A DNA stretch of 64,000 bases from Clostridium thermosuccinogenes (lineage in GTDB: Bacteria > Bacillota > Clostridia > Acetivibrionales > DSM-5807): contig NZ_CP021850.1 of the NCBI RefSeq assembly GCF_002896855.1, positions 3,931,665 to 3,995,664 of the forward strand. The letters are read 5' to 3'. The notes under the pieces are model-generated. The model ran no database searches, had not been told where the DNA came from, and worked only from the letters and a program-made list of their open reading frames with translations. The position numbers were made by a program, and so were the translations under genes. Positions 47,021 to 56,439 of this stretch are shown here, piece after piece (position 1 is the stretch's first letter; each line of letters starts with the position of its first letter).

Positions 47021-48538
47021 TCAAATCCCCTCAAATCCTAGTTCTTCAAGATATCCATTGAGTTTTTCTTCCGTATCTGCAATCTGCACCTTTAAATCCC
47101 GGATGTCCTGCAGAACCTGCTCAATGTCGATCTCCTCTTCCTCCTCGGATGTATCCACATAGCGGCTGATATTGAGGTTATAATCATTCTCCTTGATGGT
47201 ATCCAAGCTCACCACAGCAGAGAATTTCTCCTTGTCTTCAAAGTCATCAAATGCTTTGGTGATAGCTTTGATATCCTCATCCCGCAGCTTGTTCTTGTTC
47301 CCGTTCTTTACAAAACCCTGGCTGGCATCCACAAAAAGAATTTTACCCTTTCGATCCTGCGGTTTATTCTTGTTCATAATCAGCAGTGCCGCTGGAATGC
47401 CAGTTCCATAGAAAATATTGCCAGGCAGTCCGATGACCGCTTCAATCAAATCATCCTTTATAAAACCTTCACGGATTTTTCTTTCGGCTCCTCCACGAAA
47501 TAATACGCCATGGGGAACTACTGTACCCATCTTACCTTTGGCATTCAAACTGGCCACCATGTGAGACACAAATGCCAGATCTCCGTAGCTATGTGGTGGT
47601 ACACCGTAGACAAAACGATGGTATGGATCTGTCATGGCTTCTTCATAACCCCAGTTTTTCAGAGAGAAAGGAGGATTTGCCAATACCTTGTCAAAGGTCT
47701 TCAGTACGCCGCCTTCCAGATGCATCGGATTGCGGATGGTATCACCCTTGCGGATATCAGCCCCTTTCGCATTATGGAATATCATATTCATCTTACAAAT
47801 CGCCCAGGTTGATAAATTTATTTCCTGTCCGAACAAAGACAGATTCCGAGGATTGCCGCCATGGTCACGAACATATTCGATACTCTTGATGAGCATACCG
47901 CCGCTGCCAACAGTCGGGTCGTAAATGCGGTCTCCTTCCTGGGGCTTCAAGATGTTTACAAGCACCTGAACCACTTCGGCTGGCGTATAGAATTCGCCGC
48001 CCTTGGCTCCGCCTTCATCTGCAAACTCTTTAATGAGATATTGGTAAGCATCTCCCAACATGTCGGAACTTTCCAAATTATCAGCATCCAGCTGCATGGT
48101 ATCAAAGAGTAACAGCAACTGTGATAGCTTTTTATCACTAACACGTTCTTTGTCGTTAAAATTTGCAGTAGTCAGAACACCAATCAGTTCAACATTCTTT
48201 GGCTCGTCTTCAATGGCCTTGAACGCTTTATCCAGTTCTGGCCCGATATTCAGATTGAGATTTTTAAGATTGGCCCAGCGAGCCCGTTCAGGAACAAAAA
48301 ACGATTCATAAATATGTGGATCTTCAAGAAGCTCTTCCACTTCATCAACCGGCATACCTTGTTTCAGAAATTCCTGTCTCTTTTTTTCTCTTTCCGCAAA
48401 GAACTCATCGTTCATGCGTTTAAGAAATAAAAGATCAAATATATAGTCCTTATACTGGGCAGCGTTTAACTCTCCACGAAGGATATCTGCCGCTTTCCAG
48501 AGCTTTGATTCCAATTCTTGCAATGTTAATTTAGACAT
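47021..48538 (-). CDS. hsdM: Type I restriction modification subunit HsdM
   Basis: 505 residues. N6-adenine methyltransferase: N-terminal HsdM_N (LWKAADILRGELNAAQYKDYIF), SAM-binding DPTVGSGGMLIKS (about 210), catalytic VLANPPFSLKNWG (NPPF, about 283), FYTPAEVVQVLVNILKP before it. First gene of the operon; methylates one adenine in each half of the site set by HsdS. An ATG behind TACAAGGGG is the start. Full length for the family. Confidence 0.96.
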   Translation of the reverse strand: MSKLTLQELESKLWKAADILRGELNAAQYKDYIFDLLFLKRMNDEFFAEREKKRQEFLKQGMPVDEVEELLEDPHIYESFFVPERARWANLKNLNLNIGPELDKAFKAIEDEPKNVELIGVLTTANFNDKERVSDKKLSQLLLLFDTMQLDADNLESSDMLGDAYQYLIKEFADEGGAKGGEFYTPAEVVQVLVNILKPQEGDRIYDPTVGSGGMLIKSIEYVRDHGGNPRNLSLFGQEINLSTWAICKMNMIFHNAKGADIRKGDTIRNPMHLEGGVLKTFDKVLANPPFSLKNWGYEEAMTDPYHRFVYGVPPHSYGDLAFVSHMVASLNAKGKMGTVVPHGVLFRGGAERKIREGFIKDDLIEAVIGLPGNIFYGTGIPAALLIMNKNKPQDRKGKILFVDASQGFVKNGNKNKLRDEDIKAITKAFDDFEDKEKFSAVVSLDTIKENDYNLNISRYVDTSEEEEEIDIEQVLQDIRDLKVQIADTEEKLNGYLEELGFEGI

Positions 48539-48701
48539 TATTGTTTACCCCTTGTATATGTATAAATTCAATAATAGTCAATTGTTATTTTAGCACATTT
48601 CAACTAGCTTCTAAAGATAACAGCTAAAGTTGTTAACTTGATAGAAATTAAGAAACTGAAGGAATCAATGTAGGGGCTAATCCCTTTACTTTTTCAAATA
48701 C
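48539..48701. other. hsd operon promoter region
   Basis: AT-rich; a clear -35/-10 pair was not established. Confidence 0.3.
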
Positions 48702-48750
48702 AAAAAAACTGCACCTGATTTTATCAAAAATCCAGGGCAGTTTTTTTTTG
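48702..48750 (-). terminator. Terminator between acetyltransferase and hsdM
   Basis: AAAACTGC..GATTTT and AAAATCCAGGGCAGTTTT form a long stem with small internal loops and T/A tracts on both sides, usable in both directions. Confidence 0.65.
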
Positions 48751-48974
48751 AAATGCTGAAAATCTAATACAATCAGGCTTTTCAGACAAATTTACCTAAA
48801 GAGTACAATATTGATGCAATTTAATGATGCACCAAAACTTTGGCCTATGGTGGGGGTGCAACACCTTCCGGGAAGGTACATGGCTATCGTAACCATGTGT
48901 GGTAAACTTTTATAACAAGCTGCTTTGCAATCGTCGATCAGTCTGCCGAATTCAGCGTTCACTCACTATATTTA

Positions 48975-49499
48975 TTATATTATTTTTCGCTTTCCCATGT
49001 ATATGAAATCCAATTGAATAATATCCTCTCCCGTAAGGTAATGCTTTTCAAGAACATTTCCTTCGGGAAACGGAACATATCCGCATTTGTGCAACATTTT
49101 TTGACTTCCAATATTGTCAGCATACGCACCGGCATGAAGCTCATCGATTTTCAGTACTTCAATGGCATACTTCGTTGCAAGCGCAAATGCCGATGTCCCA
49201 TATCCCTTTTGGCGAAAAGGCTTAAAAATCCATATCGCAAGATCCGGCACTGATTCCGGTGGAGATATTCCTACAGAACCGATTATCTCATTAGTTTCTA
49301 TTAGCTGAATCATTGCGAAAAAACGCTGCTTTGTTTCACTTGCAGAAAACTCCTCGAACGATTCTTCTAGAATGAAATTATAACCTTTCTGGGTTTCGGC
49401 ATCTTGCCAGTTTTCATATAAAACTCTATCATCGCACTTTTTGTATTCGACTAATCTCAAAATATCATTAGATGTATATATTTTTCTACTCATTATCAC
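48975..49499 (-). CDS. GNAT family N-acetyltransferase (RimJ/RimL type)
   Basis: 174 residues. GNAT acyl-CoA fold: IIGSVGISPPESVPDLAIWI, then the P-loop-like FRQKGYGTSAFALATKYAI (Q/RxxGxG/A motif), and LHAGAYADNIGSQKMLHKCGYVPF, where NxxSxxxxxKxGF is conserved. Likely acetylates a small amine or ribosomal-protein N-terminus. Stand-alone gene. Confidence 0.85.
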   Translation of the reverse strand: MIMSRKIYTSNDILRLVEYKKCDDRVLYENWQDAETQKGYNFILEESFEEFSASETKQRFFAMIQLIETNEIIGSVGISPPESVPDLAIWIFKPFRQKGYGTSAFALATKYAIEVLKIDELHAGAYADNIGSQKMLHKCGYVPFPEGNVLEKHYLTGEDIIQLDFIYMGKRKII

Positions 49500-49989
49500 T
49501 TTCCCTCACTTCTCAGTCACTATTAAATGCTTCATATCTATTTCGTATAAACATAAAAGTTGCTTAGCAGAATTATAGCAAATTATTCCAATGACTTAAA
49601 GCCCTTTAGGAAAAGCGGCTAAAGCATTATTAGGTCCTATCGGTAACGCAATGGAAGAGCTGTTAATCTGGAAGATGTGGTACACACATTAGACAGCTTG
49701 CTAAATTAACTGAATACACGCAAAGCAGCAACAAAATAAAGATTTTAATTAAGGCTATACCTTTTAATGATTCTTATTGGTGCGATTTAGTGGAGGTGCA
49801 TTTTTATCAACCAGACAACCTCTCAGTTTCCTGTAGCGCATTGGCAAGACATCAGAAAGCACAAAAAGGCTTCAAAATTAATGTCATGGCCTTGGAAGTT
49901 CTTGATTTTACACGATTTATTCAATCAAATACAATAAAGGCCAATCCTGATGGACTGGCCCTTATTGTATCAATCTCTGTTAATAGATA
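49500..49989. other. Intergenic with probable gene relic and tmRNA terminator
   Basis: On + at about 49590-49707, KAAKALLGPIGNAMEELLIW and, one frame over, RAVNLEDVVHTLDSLLN give a possible decayed gene. The only long frame running into 50062 overlaps the tmRNA and is dismissed. Confidence 0.35.
49933..49966 (-). terminator. ssrA terminator
   Basis: AATAAAGGCCAATCC and GGACTGGCCCTTATT pair (two A-C mismatches) about 25 bases after the tmRNA CCA end on the minus strand, followed there by TTGTATT. Confidence 0.6.
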
Positions 49990-50397
49990 TGGTGGAGGCG
50001 AGGGGAGTCGAACCCCTGTCCGAAACCGTATCCACAAGAGCTTCTACGGGTGTATCCGATAAATTGCGGCAACCGAGGAATGCCTCGGTGCCCTTTCCAT
50101 CCCTGCCAAGTCTATCGGCAGACTCTGCAGTTCAGTATCCTTTTAGTTCCGGTTCAGCTCAAGGCTACCACTGAACCAGTGCTAGAGTTTAACCTTCCGA
50201 CTCAAAAGGCCTGACTTAATGACGCCAGCTACCCAAGGTGCAGGAACCCCGGACTGACGGGCTGCCTATATTAGGCAGCAGCTAATGCGTAATCGTTTTT
50301 AGCGTTTATTTTTAATCTCTCGTTTTTTAAGAGGCCAACGAGAATCCTCTACCCGCTACTCAAGTCTCAACAATCCCGTCGAAACCATTACGCCCCC
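49990..50397 (-). ncRNA. ssrA: Transfer-messenger RNA
   Basis: The minus strand opens GGGGGCGTAATGG and ends with CGCCTCCACCA, giving the tRNA-like acceptor stem, and the T-arm GGAGTCGAACCCC on + is plain. The tag frame at 50303-50271 reads AKNDYALAAA and TAA. It rescues stalled ribosomes with SmpB, marking peptides for ClpXP. smpB lies 160 bp upstream on the same strand. Confidence 0.97.
50271..50303 (-). CDS. tmRNA tag reading frame
   Basis: Ten codons from GCT: AKNDYALAAA followed by TAA. The C-terminal ALAAA is the ClpX recognition end. Confidence 0.9.
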   Translation of the reverse strand, partial: AKNDYALAAA

Positions 50398-50559
50398 ATG
50401 TATAAAATCAACGCACAACTAAAGTTGCACGGCTGATACCATGATAAAATATTCAGTTGTCAATATCCATCATATGTTTAAGCCATTCATAACTGCTTTC
50501 CAACTGAGCTTGCAATTCTCATCAGTTCGTTCTTTCCAAGCTGATTGCCCCACTACAGG

Positions 50560-51027
50560 TTATCTCATGCTTTCTTTCATCCTGCGGTCTATTTCCCGCT
50601 TGGCATCCCTTTCAGCTATATCTTCTCGCTTGTCATACAGCTTTTTGCCTCGTGCGACACCCAGCTCCAGTTTCACCCTGCCTTTTTTGAAGTAAAGCTG
50701 AACAGGAACCAGGGTCAATCCCTTCTGCTGCGTGTAGCCTATCAGCCTGTTTATTTCATACCTGTGGAGCAGAAGCTTTCTGTCCCTCAAAGGATCCTTA
50801 TTAAATATATTCCCCTGCTCATAAGGACTGATATGCATGCCGCTCAAAATCACTTCACCGTTTTTATCGATGTAGGCATAACTGTCCCTTAAGTTTACCT
50901 TGCCCTGCCGGATGGATTTTACCTCCGTCCCCGACAGTACAATGCCTGCTTCCAGTGTCTGCTCTATAAAATAGTCATGCCTTGCTTTTTTATTTTGAGC
51001 TACTATCTTGATTTCATCCTTAACCAT
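50560..51027 (-). CDS. smpB: SsrA-binding protein SmpB
   Basis: 155 residues, full length. OB-fold: [56 protein letters not shown], and the C-terminal tail [20 protein letters not shown] that enters the empty mRNA channel. Binds tmRNA and delivers it to stalled ribosomes. Directly upstream of ssrA, a frequent pairing. Confidence 0.97.
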   Translation of the reverse strand: MVKDEIKIVAQNKKARHDYFIEQTLEAGIVLSGTEVKSIRQGKVNLRDSYAYIDKNGEVILSGMHISPYEQGNIFNKDPLRDRKLLLHRYEINRLIGYTQQKGLTLVPVQLYFKKGRVKLELGVARGKKLYDKREDIAERDAKREIDRRMKESMR

Positions 51028-51195
51028 TCCAATTCCCGCCGTTCATCATACCAGTTCTTTTAAAGCAGATAAAAATAACCCTTCGGAAAATTGCAAAGGG
51101 TTTGAACATTTGTATATGTGCTTTACTGTATAATAATATTATATCACTTTGCCGGTTATGTCAAGAGGAAAAGACTGAAAAGATTGAGTCAATTT

Positions 51196-52950
51196 ACTGT
51201 AGGGAATTGAAGATAAGACGACTTCCTAAAATAAGTCCACTCCGGTCACGCCCTTGACAACAAGCATCTCCCATATGGTTTGTCAGCCAGGGCGGCACCC
51301 CTTGTAACAGGGGAATGTCTCTGGAGCTTTTGGCTGCCACTTTAGCCCATTATACCATATGGGTCCCTCTTATTGTAAAGGGTTCGCTTCGCCGTTCCCT
51401 TCGTTCATTGTTACCCTACAAAGGCTCTTAGCGCTCTATAAAGCAGTGTTTTATGGCCTTTACTGATTATTGTTAGATTACTGTCCCAAACACCATCATA
51501 TCTATTCCTATTTGTTCTCAATTCACGAATTAATTCATCTTGTAGCTGCTGTGCCTGCTCCCGTTGTTCTTTCTTCTTTTGAGCCATTACCAAGTCGTAT
51601 ACTTTTCCTCCGTTTTTCTTGAAAATTCTGAGTTGGGCCATCTTGTCCGCACCATTTTTTGACCAACCCATTGGCCTGCTGCTTAACCTATCGGATAGAA
51701 TATGGCTTACATGCCCTTCAGCACTGCATCCTACAATTTCATAGTTATCTACCTTTATCTCTATTCCTGCCCAGTTATTCAATATATATCTTTTTGCATC
51801 GTTAACCGCTTTCCTCTTTGTCTCCGATTCTGTCTTTTCAAGAATTTTAGCAAATGCCTTCTTAAGCCCCGCCTTATCAGCTTCTTTCAAGGCATCATCT
51901 AATTCCTGTTCGATATCTTCGTCTTCCAAGTGTGCCGTTGCTACTTTTACGTATTTGCTCAAATGATACTTATCCAATACAAACTTGCTTTTACCAATCC
52001 AGTTTAATCCCTGTTTTATCCAAGCTGCTCCATCTCCAGATATATATACAGTTTCAATCTTATCCACATCATAAGTATCATCTATGTATTGGGAAACCTC
52101 TAGCCACAGTTCTTCACTATCTCTGATTCCTCCAAAATAACGGGGATTCTTCAATACTTTTCTCTTCTTCGTGCTTTTTTCATGGTCAATTCCCTCATGA
52201 ACGTATACAAGCTTAGGCATTAGTGTGCTACTTGCTCCCCATTCATCTTCTGTCTTATGTCTCTTTTTCCCTTGCTGCGCTACATGGTCTTCATCAGCCT
52301 CAATATACAGAATCTTTGGTGTCTCATCCTTTCTCTTTTCCACCGATGGCTGAACAACTTCAAGTTCATGTACTTTATTCATTACAGCCTGTTTGCTTAC
52401 CTCATCCATGTATGCAGCTTTTTCTCCACCTTTTCTATAACTGCTCTCCGCAGCCTCTTCCACAGCATTTATGACAACATCAGCACTTACTCGGTCATGA
52501 GGATTGATACCAACTATTCTATCCACAAGATATTGCCTTTTTCCGCCTTTCTTAGGCTTAAAATATGTTCGTTCATAACTGATGGGTCCAAAGCTTGTTA
52601 AAAGTCCTGTTCTATCCTTTCTTACAATTTCCCAGTTCTGCTTGCGAGAAGCCGATTCCCGCAGATAATCATCCATATCTTCAAGAACTTCTGTAACAAT
52701 GTTTCTACCTAATTCAAGAAGTTCTTCATGCAATCCCAAAACAAGGTCAGCTAGGTCCGTAGGCTTTTCAACAAATTTTTTTACCTTTTCTTCAATCTTT
52801 TTTACACCAAAACCAATAAAATGTTGTATACTATTGTACATAGAAGATGCATCCTTTCGTTGAGTATTTTGATTTGGCGACTTATATCTTAACAGGATGT
52901 CATCTTCTTTTCAATTTTTTGGATATTTATTCCAATTGATTCCCTACAGT
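51196..52950 (-). mobile_element. ISLre2-family insertion sequence
   Basis: ACTGTAGGGAATTGA at the right-reading left end and, inverted, CCCTACAGT at the other end (13 of 13 bases of ACTGTAGGGAAT.. match). The flanking 5-base AATTT repeats (51191-51195, 52951-52955) may be the target duplication. It lies in the intergenic space upstream of smpB. Confidence 0.75.
51411..52841 (-). CDS. ISLre2 family transposase
   Basis: 476 residues. UPF0236-type transposase: N-terminal helical block (EELLELGRNIVTEVLEDMDDYLRE), KKRQYLVDRIVGINPHDRVS, core EADEDHVAQQGKK, VYISGDGAAWIKQGLNWI and KFVLDKYHLSKYV (DDE-like residues), then a C-terminal AEGHVSHILSDRLSSRPMGWS, the signature of this family. Frame is intact, so the copy may be mobile. 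Confidence 0.9.
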   Translation of the reverse strand: MYNSIQHFIGFGVKKIEEKVKKFVEKPTDLADLVLGLHEELLELGRNIVTEVLEDMDDYLRESASRKQNWEIVRKDRTGLLTSFGPISYERTYFKPKKGGKRQYLVDRIVGINPHDRVSADVVINAVEEAAESSYRKGGEKAAYMDEVSKQAVMNKVHELEVVQPSVEKRKDETPKILYIEADEDHVAQQGKKRHKTEDEWGASSTLMPKLVYVHEGIDHEKSTKKRKVLKNPRYFGGIRDSEELWLEVSQYIDDTYDVDKIETVYISGDGAAWIKQGLNWIGKSKFVLDKYHLSKYVKVATAHLEDEDIEQELDDALKEADKAGLKKAFAKILEKTESETKRKAVNDAKRYILNNWAGIEIKVDNYEIVGCSAEGHVSHILSDRLSSRPMGWSKNGADKMAQLRIFKKNGGKVYDLVMAQKKKEQREQAQQLQDELIRELRTNRNRYDGVWDSNLTIISKGHKTLLYRALRAFVG

Positions 52951-53183
52951 AATTTTACTCGAGCGACTGAAAAATCCACGTTTCCGCCCATTGCCTTTCG
53001 ATACACTCTGTCTGATGCGAAAAAAATGTGGCCGGCAATAAAGACGGATAGATTTCAAGGAAAGCAGCCGACATTCTTTCAGCAAACCGGATATTTCCTG
53101 GCTTTACATGCGATGAGCAGTAATTTAGTCCTATTTTCGTGGTAATATATTACTATTTTTCAATTAACCTAATTATCTATTGC

Positions 53184-53211
53184 TTGAAATAGAGTGTTAA
53201 TATAGTATAAT
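53184..53211 (+). promoter_or_regulatory. Promoter of the orphan RNA
   Basis: TTGAAA (53184-53189), 16-base spacer, TATAAT (53206-53211): a near-perfect sigma-A promoter. The start would fall near G53217. Confidence 0.7.
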
Positions 53212-53216
53212 ATATA

Positions 53217-53338
53217 GGGTAGGTACATTTGTAATTGCCTACGAGTTTTGAGCCTTTACCGACACATGGATGCAATGAAAAAGGCGCAAAACTGGTTTAC
53301 CCCCCTCCTCTCCTATCCTAAAAGGATAGGTTTTTTTT
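53217..53338 (+). ncRNA. Probable small RNA gene, about 120 nt
   Basis: Promoter at one end, intrinsic terminator at the other (CCTATCCT/AGGATAGG, loop AAA, T8 at 53331-53338), and no reading frame between. Predicted hairpins: GTAGG..CCTAC at the 5' end, then GTTTTGAGCC..GGCGCAAAAC. An unpaired TTTACCCCCCTCCTCTCC precedes the terminator: complementary to Shine-Dalgarno-type GGAGG, as in many trans-acting regulators. It runs toward the PHP gene's 3' end and is not part of any leader. Family not recognised. Confidence 0.7.
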
Positions 53339-53339
53339 G

Positions 53340-54176
53340 TCAGATGCACCGAAGATTATCCAAAAGCTCATAAGGCACTTTAAGATTGCCATATCCGACG
53401 CCAATTTCAATCCTGCTTTTATAACTCCCATGAAAATCGCTTCCCCCGGTAACAATCAAGCCATGTTTATCAGCCAACCGCAGGAATTCTTCCGTCTCTT
53501 CGGGAGTATTATCAACATAATAAGCTTCAATGCCTTTTAATCCTTTTGCTTTTAAATCCTTTAACAGAACATCCAGGCTGGCCATATCCATGTAGAGATA
53601 TTTTGGATGCGCCAGAACAGGGATTCCTTCAGCTTTCAGAATTTCCTGTATGCCCTGCTCCGGAGTGAGCTTGCCTTTTTTAAAATAAGCCGGACGTCCG
53701 TCGGCCAGATATTTCTCAAAAGCTTCTTCTATGCTGTTTACATAACCTTTCTCCACCATGACCCTGGCAATATGAGGCCGTCCTACAACCTTTCCTTTGG
53801 CTTCCTTTTTTACTTCATCCATTGTCAGGTTAAAGCCCATCTCATTAAGCTTTTTCACAATCCTGGGATTTCTTTCCTCTCTGTTTTTCCTCAGTTCATT
53901 AAGGACTCCTGCAATTTTTGCAAAGGTTTTACAGAGAAAATAGCCCAACATATGCATCTCAGGCTCAAAATCTACGCTTATTTCCACCCCCGGAATTACT
54001 TCAATCCCTGCCTTTTCTCCTTCAGACAAAGCCTCCTCCAGGCCGTCCACGGTATCATGGTCGGTAACAGCCACTGCCGCCAGCCCGCGGCTTTTTGCGT
54101 ATCTCACCAGCTCTCCCGGGCTCATGCTGCCATCCGAAGCGGTTGTATGTGTGTGCAGATCTATAATTTTACTCAT
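53340..54176 (-). CDS. PHP-domain phosphoesterase (RNase AM / YciV type)
   Basis: 278 residues from the second ATG (MSKIIDLHTHTTASDGS), spaced five bases from AGGAGG. Metal ligands DLHTHTTASDGS (about 6-16), AVTDHDTVDGLEEA, PGVEISVDFE, then VLAHPKYL and the C-terminal GGSDFHGSYK. Family members hydrolyse 3',5'-nucleoside bisphosphates or trim RNA 5' ends. 25 bases after the DUF402 gene on the same strand, so likely cotranscribed with it. Confidence 0.9.
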   Translation of the reverse strand: MSKIIDLHTHTTASDGSMSPGELVRYAKSRGLAAVAVTDHDTVDGLEEALSEGEKAGIEVIPGVEISVDFEPEMHMLGYFLCKTFAKIAGVLNELRKNREERNPRIVKKLNEMGFNLTMDEVKKEAKGKVVGRPHIARVMVEKGYVNSIEEAFEKYLADGRPAYFKKGKLTPEQGIQEILKAEGIPVLAHPKYLYMDMASLDVLLKDLKAKGLKGIEAYYVDNTPEETEEFLRLADKHGLIVTGGSDFHGSYKSRIEIGVGYGNLKVPYELLDNLRCI

Positions 54177-54201
54177 CATTTCCTCCTCATACGATTTTTA
54201 T

Positions 54202-54684
54202 CTATAATACCCAATATTCTTCCTTCCTACAGATCTTAGGCGGAAAATTCCCTTCATATATTGTCTTTAATACATGATCCAGCTTCCTTAAAGCGCTTAC
54301 TGCCTGCTCCTTTGTAATAAGCTCCTTTTCCAGCGCCTCTGCCAGTTCATCGGCATCCAGAACTAACAGGGTTCCGTCCGGCATCAGCTTGATATCCACC
54401 AGAAGATCTATGAGAGTTAAAACATCCAGTTTTTCATTGTATTCCACATCAATAATGTCACAGTACCAATATATGAACTTTCCGTCATTATCATAAAACC
54501 TTCCGATCTTGTAGCCTTCTTTAAGAAATGTGTAGGATATTCCCCCCGATATGTCATTTCTGGGCTTTATAGCTTTCCAACGGGTGATCAGAACATCATC
54601 GGTCCGAAGGAGAAGCTCATCTCCGGATATGTCAACTGTTTCAAACGGTATAAATCTCTTTCTGTATATAGTAGGTTTTCTCAT
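54202..54684 (-). CDS. DUF402 domain protein
   Basis: 160 residues from the ATG at 54684 (MRKPTIYRKRFIPFE), nine bases after AGAAGG. DUF402 core: RFYDNDGKFIYWYCDIIDVEY (about 65-85), VLTLIDLLVDIKLMPDGTLLVLDADELAEAL. Members such as FomD and YgaC act on nucleoside di/triphosphates or related phosphate compounds; role here unknown. Confidence 0.85.
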   Translation of the reverse strand: MRKPTIYRKRFIPFETVDISGDELLLRTDDVLITRWKAIKPRNDISGGISYTFLKEGYKIGRFYDNDGKFIYWYCDIIDVEYNEKLDVLTLIDLLVDIKLMPDGTLLVLDADELAEALEKELITKEQAVSALRKLDHVLKTIYEGNFPPKICRKEEYWVL

Positions 54685-54844
54685 GCCATCCATCCTTCTC
54701 TAATGAAATATTGTGATTCCTTTTCCAATAATTAATGTTCCAAAATCGAATCCTCTCCACCCAACCTATGCATGCTCTGCCAAAAATTCCTCTGTATATA
54801 TGGAGTAAAATCCAGTTAATTTCACAGACCATCACGGCCTGCAA

Positions 54845-55290
54845 TTTTTATTATGATTATACCTCATAGTATGCACGTTTAAAATGGATTTTCCCTTGAA
54901 ATTGCAGGGCAATAATATTTCCCATTTTATTCCATTATACTCCGTATAATGATATAATTGATACGATTGGACAGATTAACAGTACTTTGTGGCTTTGTAT
55001 TCAGTTGCAGATTAAAACCCATTCCGGGAAGGCATATTTCCTTTATTCATCCTAAGGAAATAACGCTTAAGGGGTATACCGCTACAAGACTGGCAGAGTG
55101 CCTTCCCGATGCTGTTGGAACCGTCCGGGAAGGTACTGATTTGACTTATATGGTTTAGGATTGGCGGCAGCTTATATCAAACCTTCGGTATAATGAACTT
55201 ACAGCAATTAGCTGACACTTATCCTAAACTATATGAGGAACGCCTTTTTCCGGTCTTCCCAAACATAACAAAGTACAATTAAGCTTATGT
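54845..55290. other. Intergenic with weak relic-like frames
   Basis: A 29-codon frame on + (55193-55282: MNLQQLADTYPKLYEERLF) and the frame 54958-55158 look coding in part (SFIHPKEITLKGYTATRLAE), but no start context or family supports either. Nothing else found. Confidence 0.3.
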
Positions 55291-55309
55291 AATGCGGGAG
55301 GAGAAGATA

Positions 55310-55627
55310 TTGAAACATGAACGGTCATGCAAAAACTGCATTAAAGGTACTCTCATTTCTGTTAACGGCGATATTTTGTGCAGTATAAAAGGAGCCGTAT
55401 CACCTGACTATGTATGCTCAAAACACAGGTTCATGCCTATTGTTCAGTTGTCCGGAGAAGGTAGAAATAAATGTGCTGATTGCGAATTTTTCATATTGAT
55501 GTCTGAGAATAAAGAGGAACATAAATATATAGGTCTGTGCCAGCTTTTTACCGTGAGGCAGTTCAACGGCCTTGAAAAAAACGCCTGCTCCAAGTTTTCC
55601 AAACGAAATGAGCGGGAAGTGTCATAG
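55310..55627 (+). CDS. Twin four-cysteine (CxxC) small protein
   Basis: 105 residues from the TTG at 55310 (MKHERSCKNCIKGTLI), which has GGGAGGAG eight bases ahead; the ATG at 55292 lies on that site. Two repeats of the same four-Cys pattern: CKNC..C..VCSK and CADC..C..ACSK, eight cysteines in all, each closing in CSK. Looks like a pair of zinc-ribbon-like modules. No named family; neighbours a lytic transglycosylase gene 92 bp on. Confidence 0.7.
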   Translation: MKHERSCKNCIKGTLISVNGDILCSIKGAVSPDYVCSKHRFMPIVQLSGEGRNKCADCEFFILMSENKEEHKYIGLCQLFTVRQFNGLEKNACSKFSKRNEREVS

Positions 55628-55719
55628 CTTGTCTGCTCCCATATTTTTCTGTTATTGAACACGCTGTTTATACCGATATATATCATAACAGCCAATAACA
55701 GAAAATTTGGGGTGAAGCA

Positions 55720-56439
55720 ATGAATATTCCGAGAATAAGCGATTTACTGGCGCAAAAAATTACTGAAATACAGGCAAAAGTACCCATAAAGCTAAAAGGA
55801 TATGAAAATCGTAAGGAGATATCTTTTCGGAAATATCTGGAGGATGCTGTCAGCAATGCGGAAAAAGACTATGAAAGCAGCCTGACAAATAATTCGCTGG
55901 AAAATGATTCACCGGATACTTTGACAAGCATTCCGGAGTCAACTTCCCCTGCCATAGACAAGGAAGGCAACGACAGAAGCAAGGATGTTGCAAGAGCAAT
56001 GCTTTCCAGATCGCTTAGCACCGCATACATACCTTCCAACAAAGGGGAGCTTATGGATTATATAAACAGAGCTATCGATGAAGCGTCAAGAAAGTACGGC
56101 GTTGATCCCAATCTCATAAGAGCTGTGATAAAGCAGGAATCCGGATACAATCCTTATGCCCTGTCCAAAACAGGAGCACAGGGGCTTATGCAGCTCATGC
56201 CTGGCACTGCTGATATACTTGGCATTTCAGATCCGTGGGATATATATCAGAATATTGATGGAGGCACCAGATATTTAAGGGATCAGATGGCAGCTTTTGG
56301 CGGAAATCTGGAGTTAGCTCTGGCTGCTTACAATGCCGGTCCATACAGCGTTCACAAATACAATGGAATACCTCCATATCGGGAAACACAAAATTATGTA
56401 GCAAAGGTGTTAAATTTCTACAAAAATTATTCAGTTTGA
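55720..56439 (+). CDS. Lytic transglycosylase (SLT domain)
   Basis: 239 residues, GGGGTGAAG before ATG, no signal peptide. Residues 1-110 charged and low complexity; then the SLT lysozyme-like domain (about 115-235): [20 protein letters not shown] with catalytic Glu, [26 protein letters not shown]. It would cleave glycan strands, forming 1,6-anhydro ends, but lacks an export signal, so needs another route (as phage- or flagella-linked SLTs do). Confidence 0.85.
   Translation: MNIPRISDLLAQKITEIQAKVPIKLKGYENRKEISFRKYLEDAVSNAEKDYESSLTNNSLENDSPDTLTSIPESTSPAIDKEGNDRSKDVARAMLSRSLSTAYIPSNKGELMDYINRAIDEASRKYGVDPNLIRAVIKQESGYNPYALSKTGAQGLMQLMPGTADILGISDPWDIYQNIDGGTRYLRDQMAAFGGNLELALAAYNAGPYSVHKYNGIPPYRETQNYVAKVLNFYKNYSV

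Noticed and set aside
49790-50062. 90-codon plus frame
   Set aside because: Runs through the ssrA terminator and into the tmRNA 3' end.
54958-55158. 66-codon plus frame
   Set aside because: No ribosome site; only its second half looks coding. Treated as possible relic.
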